Shown piece by piece: positions 17,881-27,200 of a stretch of 64,000 bases of DNA. The stretch comes from Fodinibacter sp963811825. Its GTDB lineage: Bacteria > Actinomycetota > Actinomycetes > Actinomycetales > Dermatophilaceae. The notes beneath the pieces were generated by a model. It did no database searches and was not told the DNA's origin. It saw only the letters and a list, made by a program, of their open reading frames with translations. Location: NCBI GenBank assembly GCA_963811825.1, contig CAWESS010000036.1, forward strand, positions 434,001 to 498,000, given 5' to 3'. The translations under genes were made by a program, and so were the position numbers. The first letter of the stretch is position 1. The number at the start of each line of letters is the position of its first letter.

Positions 17881-19320
17881 ATGTTCACCAACCGCATGCC
17901 GCGCTACGAGATCCTCTCGGCCGACGCCCTCGCCAAGCTGGATGCCGGGTGGCGTCGCCTCGTGACCGAGATCGGCGTCGAGTTCATGAGCGACCGCGCC
18001 CTCGACCTCTTCCGGGAAGCCGGCCAGCGCGTCGAGGAGAACACGGTCTTCCTCGACCCCGAGTTCGTCCTCGCGCAGGTCGCCAAGGCGCCCCGCGAGT
18101 TCGACGTGCACGCCCGCAACCCCGAGCGCAGCATCCACATCGGTGGCGACTCGATGGCGTTCGGCGCGGTCTACGGTCCCCCGTTCGTCCGCGACGGTGA
18201 CGTGCGCCGCGACGGCACCCTCGACGACTACCGCAACTTCGCGAGACTGTCGCAGTCCTTCTCGGTGCTGGACTCGGCCGGCGGCGTGGTCTGCGAGCCG
18301 AACGACGCCCCCCTGGACTCACGCCACCTCGACATGACGCTGTCGCTCATGACGCTCACCGACAAGGTGTTCATGGGCAACGTCGTCTCCGGCCCCAACG
18401 CCCGCGACGTCATCGCGATGTCCGAGATCCTCTTCGGTGGGCGCGAGGCGATCGAGGAGCGGCCGGTATCCATCAGCCTGATCAACTGCAACTCGCCCCT
18501 GCGCTGGGACGACCGCATGCTCGACGCGCTGTTCGAGTACTGCGCGGCCGCGCAGCCGGTGGTGCTGACGCCGTTCATCCTCATGGGCGCCATGTCGCCC
18601 GTCACGATCCCGGCCGCCCTGGTCCAGCAGATCGCCGAGGCCCTGTCCGGCATCGCCCTGGCCCAGCTGATCCGCCCCGGGTGCCCGGTGATCTTCGGGT
18701 CGTTCCTGTCCAACATCGACATGCAGTCGGGGTCGCCGACGTTCGGCACGCCCGAGTCCGGCATCGGGCTGCTCTGCACGGGCCAGATCGCGCGCCACTT
18801 CAACCTGCCCTTCCGTTCCGGTGGTGGCCTGACCTCCTCGCAGGTCCCGGACGCGCAGGCCGGCTACGAGTCGCTCATGACACTCATGCCGACGTTCCTC
18901 GCGGGCACCAACTGGGTCATGCACACGGCCGGCTGGCTCGAGGGTGGGCTCGTCGCCGGGTTCGAGAAGTTCGTCATCGACTGCCAGATCGTCGAGATGC
19001 TCCAGCACGAGTTCACCCCCCTGGAGATCGACGAGGGCTCGCTCGCGTTCGACGCGCACCAGGAGGTCGGCCACGGCGGCCACTTCCTCGGGGCGATGCA
19101 CACGATGGAGCGGTTCCGCACCTGCTTCTACCGGCCCTTCCTCAACTCCTCGGAGAACTACGAGCGCTGGATGCGCAACGGCGCCCAGGACACCGCCACC
19201 CGCGCGGCGGCCATCTGGCGCAAGCGGCTCGAGGAGTACGAGCAGCCGACCATCGACGACGGCATCCGCGCCGAGCTCGAGGACTTCGTGACCCGGCGCC
19301 GCCGGGAGCTCGGCGACTGA
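17881..19320 (+). CDS. mtgB: Pyrrolysine-free MttB-family methyltransferase, probably glycine betaine:corrinoid methyltransferase (MtgB-like)
   Basis: This 479-residue TIM-barrel protein belongs to the trimethylamine methyltransferase (MttB, COG5598) superfamily. It opens MPRYEILSADALAKLDAGWRRLVTEIGVEFM, and contains TPFILMGAMSPVTIPAAL, GCPVIFGSFLSNIDMQSG and HEVGHGGHFL-like QEVGHGGHFLGAMHTMERF. No in-frame TAG interrupts it, so it is of the non-pyrrolysine class whose known members demethylate glycine betaine, proline betaine, carnitine or gamma-butyrobetaine. The betaine genes nearby point to glycine betaine, giving dimethylglycine and methyl-corrinoid. GAAAGG lies 8 bp before the ATG. It is 14 bp upstream of sdaA. 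Confidence 0.85.
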   Translation: MFTNRMPRYEILSADALAKLDAGWRRLVTEIGVEFMSDRALDLFREAGQRVEENTVFLDPEFVLAQVAKAPREFDVHARNPERSIHIGGDSMAFGAVYGPPFVRDGDVRRDGTLDDYRNFARLSQSFSVLDSAGGVVCEPNDAPLDSRHLDMTLSLMTLTDKVFMGNVVSGPNARDVIAMSEILFGGREAIEERPVSISLINCNSPLRWDDRMLDALFEYCAAAQPVVLTPFILMGAMSPVTIPAALVQQIAEALSGIALAQLIRPGCPVIFGSFLSNIDMQSGSPTFGTPESGIGLLCTGQIARHFNLPFRSGGGLTSSQVPDAQAGYESLMTLMPTFLAGTNWVMHTAGWLEGGLVAGFEKFVIDCQIVEMLQHEFTPLEIDEGSLAFDAHQEVGHGGHFLGAMHTMERFRTCFYRPFLNSSENYERWMRNGAQDTATRAAAIWRKRLEEYEQPTIDDGIRAELEDFVTRRRRELGD

Positions 19321-19334
19321 GGCAGGCTCCGGTC

Positions 19335-20723
19335 ATGGCCATCAGCGCGTTCGACCTGTTCTCCGTCGGGATCGGCCCGTCGAGCTCCCACACCGTGGGG
19401 CCGATGCGGGCTGCCCACACCTTCGTCGACGGGTTGCAGGCCGACGGGCTGCTCACCCGGGTCGGGCGGGTTCGCGCCGAGCTCTTCGGCTCGCTGGGGG
19501 CCACCGGTCACGGGCACGGCTCCGTCAAGGCGGTCGTCCTCGGACTCGGCGGCGAGCAGCCCGAGACGATCGACCCGCGGGGCGCGGCCCCTCGGCTCGA
19601 GGAGGTGGTGCGCTCCGGCATCCTGCGTCTGGGTGGTGTCCATGACGTGCGCTGTGTCGTCGACACGGACATCGTCCTGCACCGCCGGGCCACCCTCCCC
19701 TTCCACGCGAACGGCATGCGCTTCACGGCCTACGCGTCGAGCGAGCCGGCCGAGGGCGAGGAACCGCTGCGGCAGCGCGAGTACTACTCCGTCGGTGGCG
19801 GGTTCGTTCTCGACGAGGACGAGGTCGGCGGCAACCGGATCGTCCCCGACGAGACCCCGGTGCGCTATCCCTTCACCACCGGCAACCAGCTCCTCGCGCG
19901 CTGCGCCGAGTCAGGGCTGTCGATCAGTGGCGTCATGATGGCCAACGAGCTGTCGTGGCGTACCGAGGCCGAGGTGCGCTCCGGCCTGCTGCACCTCTGG
20001 GAGGTCATGCAGGAGTGCGTCGACAACGGGTGCCGCAGCACCGAGGGTGTCCTCCCCGGCGGCCTGAAGGTCCAGCGTCGTGCGCCGCGACTGGCCCGGC
20101 AGCTGCGCTCCGAGCACGCCGGCGACCCGCTCGCGGCGATGGACTGGGTCACCCTCTACGCCCTTGCGGTCAACGAGGAGAACGCCTCGGGTGGGCGGAT
20201 CGTCACGGCCCCGACGAACGGCGCGGCGGGCATCATCCCGGCGGTGCTGCACTACTACACGCGCTGGGTGCCGGGAGCATCCGACGACGAGGTCGTCAGC
20301 TTCCTGCTGACCGCCGCAGCCATCGGGACGCTCTACAAGGAGAACGCCTCGATCTCCGGCGCCGAGGTCGGCTGCCAGGGCGAGGTCGGCTCGGCCTGCT
20401 CGATGGCGGCCGGGGCCCTCGCCGAGGTCATGGGCGGCACCCCGGACCAGGTCGAGAACGCCGCCGAGATCGGCATCGAGCACAACCTCGGTCTCACCTG
20501 CGACCCGGTCGGCGGGCTCGTCCAGATCCCGTGCATCGAGCGCAACGCCGTCGCATCGGTCAAGGCGATCACCGCGGCGCGCATCGCACTGCGGGGCGAC
20601 GGGAAGCAGATCGTCTCGCTCGACAAGGCCATCAAGACGATGCGCGACACCGGGCGCGACATGAAGGTGAAGTACAAGGAGACCTCGCGCGGCGGGCTCG
20701 CCGTCAACGTCATCGAGTGCTGA
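19335..20723 (+). CDS. sdaA: L-serine ammonia-lyase (iron-sulfur, single chain)
   Basis: This 462-residue enzyme converts L-serine to pyruvate and ammonia. The opening DLFSVGIGPSSSHTVGPMRAA is the SDH beta-domain signature. The alpha domain has NEENASGGRIVTAPTNGAAG, and the 4Fe-4S cysteines lie in GCQGEVGSACSMAAG, LTCDPVGG and IPCIERN. It follows mtgB by 14 bp on the same strand and is probably cotranscribed. In this locus it would drain serine, made from glycine plus methylene-THF by GlyA (not in the window), into central metabolism. Confidence 0.95.
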   Translation: MAISAFDLFSVGIGPSSSHTVGPMRAAHTFVDGLQADGLLTRVGRVRAELFGSLGATGHGHGSVKAVVLGLGGEQPETIDPRGAAPRLEEVVRSGILRLGGVHDVRCVVDTDIVLHRRATLPFHANGMRFTAYASSEPAEGEEPLRQREYYSVGGGFVLDEDEVGGNRIVPDETPVRYPFTTGNQLLARCAESGLSISGVMMANELSWRTEAEVRSGLLHLWEVMQECVDNGCRSTEGVLPGGLKVQRRAPRLARQLRSEHAGDPLAAMDWVTLYALAVNEENASGGRIVTAPTNGAAGIIPAVLHYYTRWVPGASDDEVVSFLLTAAAIGTLYKENASISGAEVGCQGEVGSACSMAAGALAEVMGGTPDQVENAAEIGIEHNLGLTCDPVGGLVQIPCIERNAVASVKAITAARIALRGDGKQIVSLDKAIKTMRDTGRDMKVKYKETSRGGLAVNVIEC

Positions 20724-20810
20724 TCGGGCAGCCCGGGAGCCGGGCAACAGCCACAGAAGAGGCGACACGCGGAGGCCGTGGCACGGCATCCGCGTCCTAC
20801 CGTGGGAGCC

Positions 20811-21248
20811 ATGTCCGTCGATGAAGCCCACACCCGCCCGTCCGGCACGTCCGACGCAACGGTCGCGGCGGTTGGCAAGCTCTCCGAGGCCTTCGAGGTC
20901 ATCGAGGACGCCCGTGGCCAGCTCTACAACGTCCATCGCAAGATCGGCATGGCCGACCTTGCGCTGGGCGACGCGGTCGGGCTGCTGCGCGATGCCGGCC
21001 ACGACGCGCTCGCGGAGCAGATCGAGACCGAGCTGCTCGGCCGCAACGTCCTCGCGGGGCGGTGGACCTTCCAGGTCATCGAGGAGTTCGACGACGGGTA
21101 CTACGCCACGTTCCGCGACTACGAGCGGCGCGCCCGGGACGAGCTGATGGGCGGCAAGCGCCACGTCCACGAAGCCCAGATGAAGCAGGACCGCCGTTCC
21201 CCGGGCGTGCCCGGACACGAGGCGACGCCAGAGGATGCCGGCTCCTGA
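20811..21248 (+). CDS. Conserved hypothetical protein
   Basis: This 145-residue soluble protein begins MSVDEAHTRPSGTSDATVAAVGKLSEAFEVIEDARGQLY. It is predicted helical (VHRKIGMADLALGDAVGLLRDAG), then has the segment GRWTFQVIEEFDDGYYATFRDYERRARDEL, and ends in a basic disordered tail. I do not recognise a named domain. GGGAG stands before the ATG; a frame open from 20778 lacks a site. It lies 87 bp after sdaA. Nothing links it clearly to betaine metabolism. Confidence 0.7.
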   Translation: MSVDEAHTRPSGTSDATVAAVGKLSEAFEVIEDARGQLYNVHRKIGMADLALGDAVGLLRDAGHDALAEQIETELLGRNVLAGRWTFQVIEEFDDGYYATFRDYERRARDELMGGKRHVHEAQMKQDRRSPGVPGHEATPEDAGS

Positions 21249-21347
21249 GCGTTCTCCGCGCGCAGTGGGGTTGGGCTGGCGCCTTCTCGGGTAGGAGGTC
21301 CGCCGGGGCAGGACCGCCCCGGTAGCCCGCTTGTCAGGAGAGAGACC

Positions 21348-21806
21348 ATGGAAACCAGCGCCCTCATCTGGATCGTCGTCGCGATCGTCGTCGTCGCGGC
21401 GATCGTCGCGTTGCTCGCCTCCCGATCGGGACAGCGGCGGGCCGAGTCGGAGCGTGCCAAGGCCGCCGAGATCCGCGAGGAGGCGCAGGGGCACGACCGT
21501 GCGTTGAGGGAGCGCGAGGCCAGTGCCGCCGAGGCCCGGGGCCGCGCGGAGGTGGCACACGCCGAGGCCCAGCAGCGTGAGCTGGAGGCCGAGCGGCTCG
21601 CTGCTGAGGCCGGAAACCGCTCGGACGACGCAGACGCCGTCCGCCGTGAGCGTGACGAGAAGCTCCGCCTGGCGGACAGTCGCGACCCCGACGTGCGAAC
21701 CGACGCCGATGGTTTTCGCGTCGACGAGAGTGGCAACCGCATCGGAAACGACGACGTCGCGCGAGCCGACACGGTCCGTGGACCAGGGTCCTCCGACCGG
21801 TTGTGA
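21348..21806 (+). CDS. Membrane-anchored coiled-coil protein of unknown function
   Basis: This 152-residue protein has one N-terminal membrane helix (LIWIVVAIVVVAAIVALLA, residues 6-24) followed by a long charged coiled coil rich in Glu, Arg and Ala (about residues 30-115) and an acidic, polar tail. The topology would put the coil in the cytoplasm or outside, depending on insertion. A strong AGGAGAGAG site precedes the ATG. Such proteins are common in Micrococcales and have no assigned role. Confidence 0.72.
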   Translation: METSALIWIVVAIVVVAAIVALLASRSGQRRAESERAKAAEIREEAQGHDRALREREASAAEARGRAEVAHAEAQQRELEAERLAAEAGNRSDDADAVRRERDEKLRLADSRDPDVRTDADGFRVDESGNRIGNDDVARADTVRGPGSSDRL

Positions 21807-21841
21807 CGCGGTCGCGTCATCGAGGGTGACGCGGTCGCGTG
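21802..21841 (+). repeat. Short direct repeat
   Basis: The 15-base word GTGACGCGGTCGCGT occurs at 21802-21816 and again at 21827-21841. The first copy overlaps the stop of the coiled-coil gene. Function unknown; it may be a small duplication. Confidence 0.6.
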
Positions 21842-21967
21842 ATCATGTGCTGAGCGGGTTCACCCAGGGCACCTCGGGCGCGAACCGGGCGAAGTCGCCG
21901 TCGCTGCTGGCCACCGCGGAATCTCGACCCGACGTATCAGGCGCGGTGCCGCCCCCTCCTGAGGGAC

Positions 21968-22123
21968 ATGCACCTGATCACGCCCGGCATCGCCGCCTCC
22001 CTGACCCCCACGTCCCTCGAGCCTGCCAAGGCCGCAGCGCGCCCCCGTCCGCGCGGGCGTCGGCACCTCCCGCACCTGCGCTTCCACCTGCCACACCTGC
22101 ACCTGCCCCAGCGCCACGCCTGA
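21968..22123 (+). CDS. Possible small His/Leu/Pro-rich protein
   Basis: This 51-codon frame starts with ATG at 21968 after GAGGGA and ends seven bases before the convergent purU stop. The product is basic and ends in a repeated His-Leu-Pro pattern (RRHLPHLRFHLPHLHLPQ). The pattern and the ribosome binding site argue for a real gene, perhaps a metal- or nucleic-acid-binding peptide. The GC-rich repeats could also be chance. I know no family. Confidence 0.35.
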   Translation: MHLITPGIAASLTPTSLEPAKAAARPRPRGRRHLPHLRFHLPHLHLPQRHA

Positions 22124-22129
22124 CTCACC

Positions 22130-22999
<870 letters not shown>

Positions 23000-23001
23000 G
23001 G

Positions 23002-23029
23002 CTCCACGCTAGACGGCCGTTGCGTGGAG
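23002..23029. promoter_or_regulatory. Palindrome between purU and the second iclR gene
   Basis: Arms CTCCACGC (23002-23009) and GCGTGGAG (23022-23029) flank 12 bp in the 47-bp gap between the divergent purU and iclR starts. It would be a natural autoregulatory operator. Short arms make chance possible. Confidence 0.45.
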
Positions 23030-23046
23030 GTGGATAGTGTTCCGCC

Positions 23047-23829
23047 ATGCGCACCAACAGCCGAGCACCTTCAGGCACGGTGCAGTCCGTCGACCGCGCG
23101 GTGACGATCCTCGAGCTGCTCGCCGTCCACGGCACGGCGGGCGTCACCCAGCTGGCCCGTGAGCTCGGGGTCCACAAGTCGACGGCCAGCCGGCTCGTCG
23201 CCGCGCTCGAGCGCCGACGCCTCGTCGAGCAGGTCGAGGACCGGGGCCACTACCGCCTGGGGGTCGGCGTGCTCAAGCTCGCCGGCGCCACGACCGCCCG
23301 CCTGGACCTGGCCCAGGAGGCCCGGCCGGTGTGTCGGCGCCTGGCCTCCGAGACCGGTGAGACGGTCAACCTCGCGGTGCTCTCCGGCGGTGCGGTCCTC
23401 TACGTCGACCAGGTCTCCGGCACGTCCACCCTGTCGTCCTACAACTGGGTCGGCCAGCACATCCCGATCCACGCGACGAGCAACGGCAAGGCGCTCGTGA
23501 GCGACCTCGACGGTCCCGAGCTCACCCGGGTCCTCGGCGAGCTCGTCGCCTACACCCCGTCGACCGTCACCGACCGCGCCGCGTTGGACGCCCAGCTGGT
23601 GGAGGTCCGCGAGCGCGGCTTCGCCATGGCCACCGACGAGCTCGACGTCGGCCTGACCGCGGTGGCGGCACCCGTGCGAGACGCCCACGGCGACGTCGTC
23701 GCGTCGGTCAGCGTCTCGGGACCGTCGTTCCGTTTCGACGAGGCCCGGATCGCCGAGATCGTGCCCCTCGTGCGCACCGCGACCGCCGAGATCAGCAGCC
23801 GACTGGCTCACGTCCCCACCGAGCGCTGA
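23047..23829 (+). CDS. IclR family regulator next to betB
   Basis: This 260-residue protein has an N-terminal winged helix (VQSVDRAVTILELLAVH then TQLARELGVHKSTASRLVAALERRRLV) and an IclR effector domain (YNWVGQHIPIHATSNGKALVSDL, DELDVGLTAVAAPVRDAHG). It is a different gene from the one heading the mtg operon. It lies 138 bp upstream of betB on the same strand and is the best candidate to read the GTTGC-N7-GCAAC boxes found before the choline and betaine genes. That assignment is inference. Confidence 0.9.
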   Translation: MRTNSRAPSGTVQSVDRAVTILELLAVHGTAGVTQLARELGVHKSTASRLVAALERRRLVEQVEDRGHYRLGVGVLKLAGATTARLDLAQEARPVCRRLASETGETVNLAVLSGGAVLYVDQVSGTSTLSSYNWVGQHIPIHATSNGKALVSDLDGPELTRVLGELVAYTPSTVTDRAALDAQLVEVRERGFAMATDELDVGLTAVAAPVRDAHGDVVASVSVSGPSFRFDEARIAEIVPLVRTATAEISSRLAHVPTER

Positions 23830-23935
23830 CTGCCCGCCACGCCGCCTGAGGGGACCACACGCAGGCCCGGCTCGGGCCAAGGCGCTTGACCACGACCGTC
23901 GCTGGGCACCATTCTGATGCGCACATCACATCGAT

Positions 23936-23952
23936 GTTGCACATGGTGCAAC
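23936..23952 (+). promoter_or_regulatory. GTTGC-N7-GCAAC box before betB
   Basis: The box reads GTTGCAC-ATG-GTGCAAC, a perfect palindrome, 15 bp before the betB GTG. Exactly 19 bp after its start (23955) stands GTTGG, a one-mismatch half-site. It is the most symmetric member of the set found before metF-like, proX, betT and the DMGO-like gene. Confidence 0.72.
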
Positions 23953-23967
23953 CTGTTGGGAGGTGCC

Positions 23968-25440
23968 GTGGCTGAGCTGTTCATCGACGGTCGCTGGCGC
24001 CCCGCGGCCGAGGGTGGCACCCGGGAGATCACCTGCCCCGCCGACGGCTCGCACGTCGGCACCGTGGCCGAGGCGACCGACACCGACACGCTGGCCGCGA
24101 TCGGCGCGGCGCGCACGGCCTTCGACGACGGCCCCTGGCCCCGCACGCCGATGACCGAGCGGGGGGCGCTGCTCGCACGCGTCGCCGACCTCCTCGAGCG
24201 CGACGCCTCGGAGATCGCTCGCGCCGAGGCCCTGGACACGGGCAAGCGCTTCGTCGAGGCGGAGTACGACGTCGCTGACGTCGTCTCCGTCTTCCGCCAC
24301 TACGCAGGCGTCGCATCGACGGCATCGGATGCCGGTCGCGTCGCCGACGTCGGTCGGGAGGGTGTCGAGAGCACCATCACGAAGGAGCCGATCGGCGTCT
24401 GCGCGCTCATCACCCCGTGGAACTACCCTCTGCTGCAGGCCAGCTGGAAGGTGGCGCCCTGCCTGGCCGCCGGCGACACCTTCGTCCTCAAGCCCAGCGA
24501 GATCACCCCGCACTCGAGCGTCCACCTCGTGCGGATCCTCGCCGAGGCCGGCGTGCCCGACGGCGTCGCCAACCTCGTGCTCGGCACCGGCCAGGGCTGC
24601 GGCGGCCCACTGTCCAGTGACCCCCGCGTCGACCTCGTGTCCTTCACCGGCAGCCTCGCCGTCGGGCGTCACCTCATGGCCGCCGCCGCGCCCACGGTCA
24701 AACGCGTGGCACTCGAGCTCGGTGGGAAGAACCCCAACATCGTGTTCGCGGACGCCGACCGCGAGGCGGCCCTGGACAACGCGATGACCGCGGTCTTCCT
24801 GCACTCCGGGCAGGTCTGCTCTGCCGGGGCCCGCCTGCTCGTCGAGGCTTCCATCGCCGACGCGTTCGTCGACGAGATCATCGAGCGGGCCCGCGGCATC
24901 CGCCTCGGTGGCCCGTTCGACGACGCCGCCCAGTCGGGCCCGCTCACGAGCGAGGCCCACCTGCGCAAGGTCGAGCAGTACGTGGCCGCCGGAGTCTCCG
25001 AGGGTGCGCGCCTGCGGCTCGGCGGCGAGCGCGCCACCGGCGACGGCCTCGACGCCGGGTTCTACTACCCCCCGACGGTCTTCGACGAGTGCCGCTCCGA
25101 CATGAGCATCGTCCAGGACGAGTCCTTCGGCCCGGTGCTCACCGTCGAGACCTTCACGACCGAGGACGAGGCCGTCGCCCTGGCCAACGACACGATCTTC
25201 GGCCTGGCCGGCGCGGTCTGGACGGCCGACCAGGACCGGGCCGACCGCATCGCGCGCCGCCTGCGGATGGGCACGGTCTGGATCAACGACTACCACCCCT
25301 ACGTCGCCCAGGCGGAGTGGGGCGGTTACAAGCAGTCCGGCATCGGCCGCGAGCTCGGTGAGCTCGGGCTCGAGGAGTACCAGGAGACCAAACACGTGTG
25401 GCGCAACGCCGCACCTGCACCGTCGGGGTGGTGGGCATGA
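23968..25440 (+). CDS. betB: Betaine-aldehyde dehydrogenase
   Basis: This 490-residue NAD(P)-dependent aldehyde dehydrogenase would oxidise betaine aldehyde to glycine betaine. The catalytic Cys284 lies in SGQVCSAGARLLV and the general base Glu250 in ALELGGKNPNIV. ITPWNYPLLQASWKVAPCLAAG and FGPVLTVETFTTEDEA are also typical. The GTG at 23968 follows GGGAGGTG. The stop overlaps the betA start (ATGA), and betB-betA-proV-proW form one translationally coupled operon. Substrate assignment rests on this pairing with a choline dehydrogenase. Confidence 0.93.
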   Translation: MAELFIDGRWRPAAEGGTREITCPADGSHVGTVAEATDTDTLAAIGAARTAFDDGPWPRTPMTERGALLARVADLLERDASEIARAEALDTGKRFVEAEYDVADVVSVFRHYAGVASTASDAGRVADVGREGVESTITKEPIGVCALITPWNYPLLQASWKVAPCLAAGDTFVLKPSEITPHSSVHLVRILAEAGVPDGVANLVLGTGQGCGGPLSSDPRVDLVSFTGSLAVGRHLMAAAAPTVKRVALELGGKNPNIVFADADREAALDNAMTAVFLHSGQVCSAGARLLVEASIADAFVDEIIERARGIRLGGPFDDAAQSGPLTSEAHLRKVEQYVAAGVSEGARLRLGGERATGDGLDAGFYYPPTVFDECRSDMSIVQDESFGPVLTVETFTTEDEAVALANDTIFGLAGAVWTADQDRADRIARRLRMGTVWINDYHPYVAQAEWGGYKQSGIGRELGELGLEEYQETKHVWRNAAPAPSGWWA

Positions 25441-27200
25441 AGCTCCGGATGCCGGACCGCGCCAGTGAGGCGCTCACCAGGACCACGCTCGGCGCGGCCC
25501 CGGACCGGGTCGACGTCATCGTCGTCGGTGGGGGCAGCGCCGGTTGCGTGATCGCCAACCGCCTCTCGGCCGACGCCGGGACCTCGGTGCTCGTGCTCGA
25601 GGCCGGGCGGGCCGACCTCAAGATCGACCCGTTCATCCACATGCCCGCCGCCCTGCCGTTCCCCATCGGGAGCCGGTTCTACGACTGGAAGTACGAGTCC
25701 GAGCCCGAGCCGCACATGAACGGCCGCCGGATCTACCACGCCCGCGGCAAGGTGCTCGGGGGGTCGAGCTCGATCAACGGGATGATCTTCCAGCGCGGCA
25801 ACCCGATGGACTACGAGCGCTGGGCCTCCGACCCGGGCATGGAGAGCTGGGACTACGCCCACTGCCTGCCGTACTTCAAGAAGATGGAGAGCTGCCTGGC
25901 CGGAGCCGACGAGTGGCGCGGCGGCACCGGGCCGCTCATCCTCGAGCGCGGCCCGGCGACCAACCCGCTCTTCGGCGCCTTCTTCGCCGCTGCGGTGGAG
26001 GCCGGCTACCCCCTCACCGACGACGTGAACGGTTACCGCCAGGAGGGGTTCGCGAAGTTCGACCGCAACATCAACCGTGGCCGTCGCTGGTCGGCTGCCC
26101 GCGCCTACCTCCACCCGGTCATGGACCGTCCCAACCTGCACGTGCGCACCCTCGCGATGACGACGAAGGTGCTGTTCGAGGGAACCCGCGCGGTCGGCGT
26201 CGAGTACACGCAGCTGGGTGCCACGCACACCGTGAGGGCCGGCGAGGTCGTCCTGTGCGGAGGGGCGATCAACACCCCCCAGCTGCTCCAGCTCTCCGGC
26301 GTCGGAAACGCGGACGAGCTGCAGGCCCTCGGCATCACCCCGGTCGCCGACGTCAAGGGCGTCGGCGAGCACCTCCAGGACCACCTCGAGGTCTACATCC
26401 AGTACGCGAGCAAGCTGCCCGTGTCCATCGCGCCCGGCCTGAAGTACCACAACCGGCCCAAGCTGGCCGCCGACTGGCTCTTCTTCCGCAAGGGGCTCGG
26501 CGCGACGAACCACTTCGAAGGTGGTGGCTTCGTGCGCAGCAACGACGACGTCGACTACCCCAACCTGATGTTCCACTTCCTGCCGATCGCGATCCGCTAC
26601 GACGGCTCGAGCCCGATCAAGGGACACGGCTACCAGGTGCACATCGGTCCGATGTACTCCGATGCCCGGGGCACGATCAAGATCACGAGCACCGACCCGA
26701 TGGTCAAGCCGGCCCTGCGCTTCAACTACCTCTCCACGGACCAGGACCGCCGCGAGTGGATCGAGTCGATCCGCGTGGCCCGGCACATCCTCGGCCAGAG
26801 CGCGATGGACCCCTTCAACGACGGTGAGATCTCGCCCGGTCCCGGCGTGGAGACCGACGAGGAGATCCTCGACTGGGTCCGCAAGGACGCCGAGACGGCA
26901 CTCCACCCGAGCTGTACCGCGCGCATGGGTGTCGACGAGCTGTCCGTGCTCGACCCGCTCACGATGGGTGTGCACGGCATCCAGGGTCTGCGGGTCGTCG
27001 ACGCCAGCGCGATGCCCTACGTCACCAACGGCAACATCTACGCCCCGGTCATGATGCTCGCCGAGAAGGCAGCCGACCTCATCGCGGGAAACACCCCACT
27101 CCCGCCGTCCGACGCGCCCTGGTACAACCACCGCGCCGGCAGTCCACTCACCCCGCCCCCGTCGACCGCGGCGGCGTCCTACCGAAAGCCGCGCCGATGA
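25437..27200 (+). CDS. betA: Choline dehydrogenase-type GMC oxidoreductase
   Basis: This 587-residue FAD enzyme would oxidise choline to betaine aldehyde. The N-terminal Rossmann motif is VIVVGGGSAGCVIANRLSA, the first GMC signature is ARGKVLGGSSSINGMIF and the second is GAINTPQLLQLSGVG. The active-site His is in TALHPSCTARMG and the partner Asn in VTNGNIYAPVMMLAEKAADL. There is no signal peptide. The ATG at 25437 overlaps the betB stop; an upstream in-frame start exists but is inside betB. The C-terminal 30 residues are a Pro/Ala-rich extension. Confidence 0.93.
   Translation: MKLRMPDRASEALTRTTLGAAPDRVDVIVVGGGSAGCVIANRLSADAGTSVLVLEAGRADLKIDPFIHMPAALPFPIGSRFYDWKYESEPEPHMNGRRIYHARGKVLGGSSSINGMIFQRGNPMDYERWASDPGMESWDYAHCLPYFKKMESCLAGADEWRGGTGPLILERGPATNPLFGAFFAAAVEAGYPLTDDVNGYRQEGFAKFDRNINRGRRWSAARAYLHPVMDRPNLHVRTLAMTTKVLFEGTRAVGVEYTQLGATHTVRAGEVVLCGGAINTPQLLQLSGVGNADELQALGITPVADVKGVGEHLQDHLEVYIQYASKLPVSIAPGLKYHNRPKLAADWLFFRKGLGATNHFEGGGFVRSNDDVDYPNLMFHFLPIAIRYDGSSPIKGHGYQVHIGPMYSDARGTIKITSTDPMVKPALRFNYLSTDQDRREWIESIRVARHILGQSAMDPFNDGEISPGPGVETDEEILDWVRKDAETALHPSCTARMGVDELSVLDPLTMGVHGIQGLRVVDASAMPYVTNGNIYAPVMMLAEKAADLIAGNTPLPPSDAPWYNHRAGSPLTPPPSTAAASYRKPRR

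Noticed and set aside
17881..19320. MtgB homologue as a pyrrolysine-containing trimethylamine methyltransferase
   Set aside because: The gene has no in-frame TAG, and no pylTSBCD genes are visible. It is of the non-pyrrolysine class.
23019..23035. GTTGC half-site in the purU-iclR gap as another regulon box
   Set aside because: The right half is absent (TGGAT), and no copy lies 19 bp away. The 23002-23029 palindrome explains the gap better.
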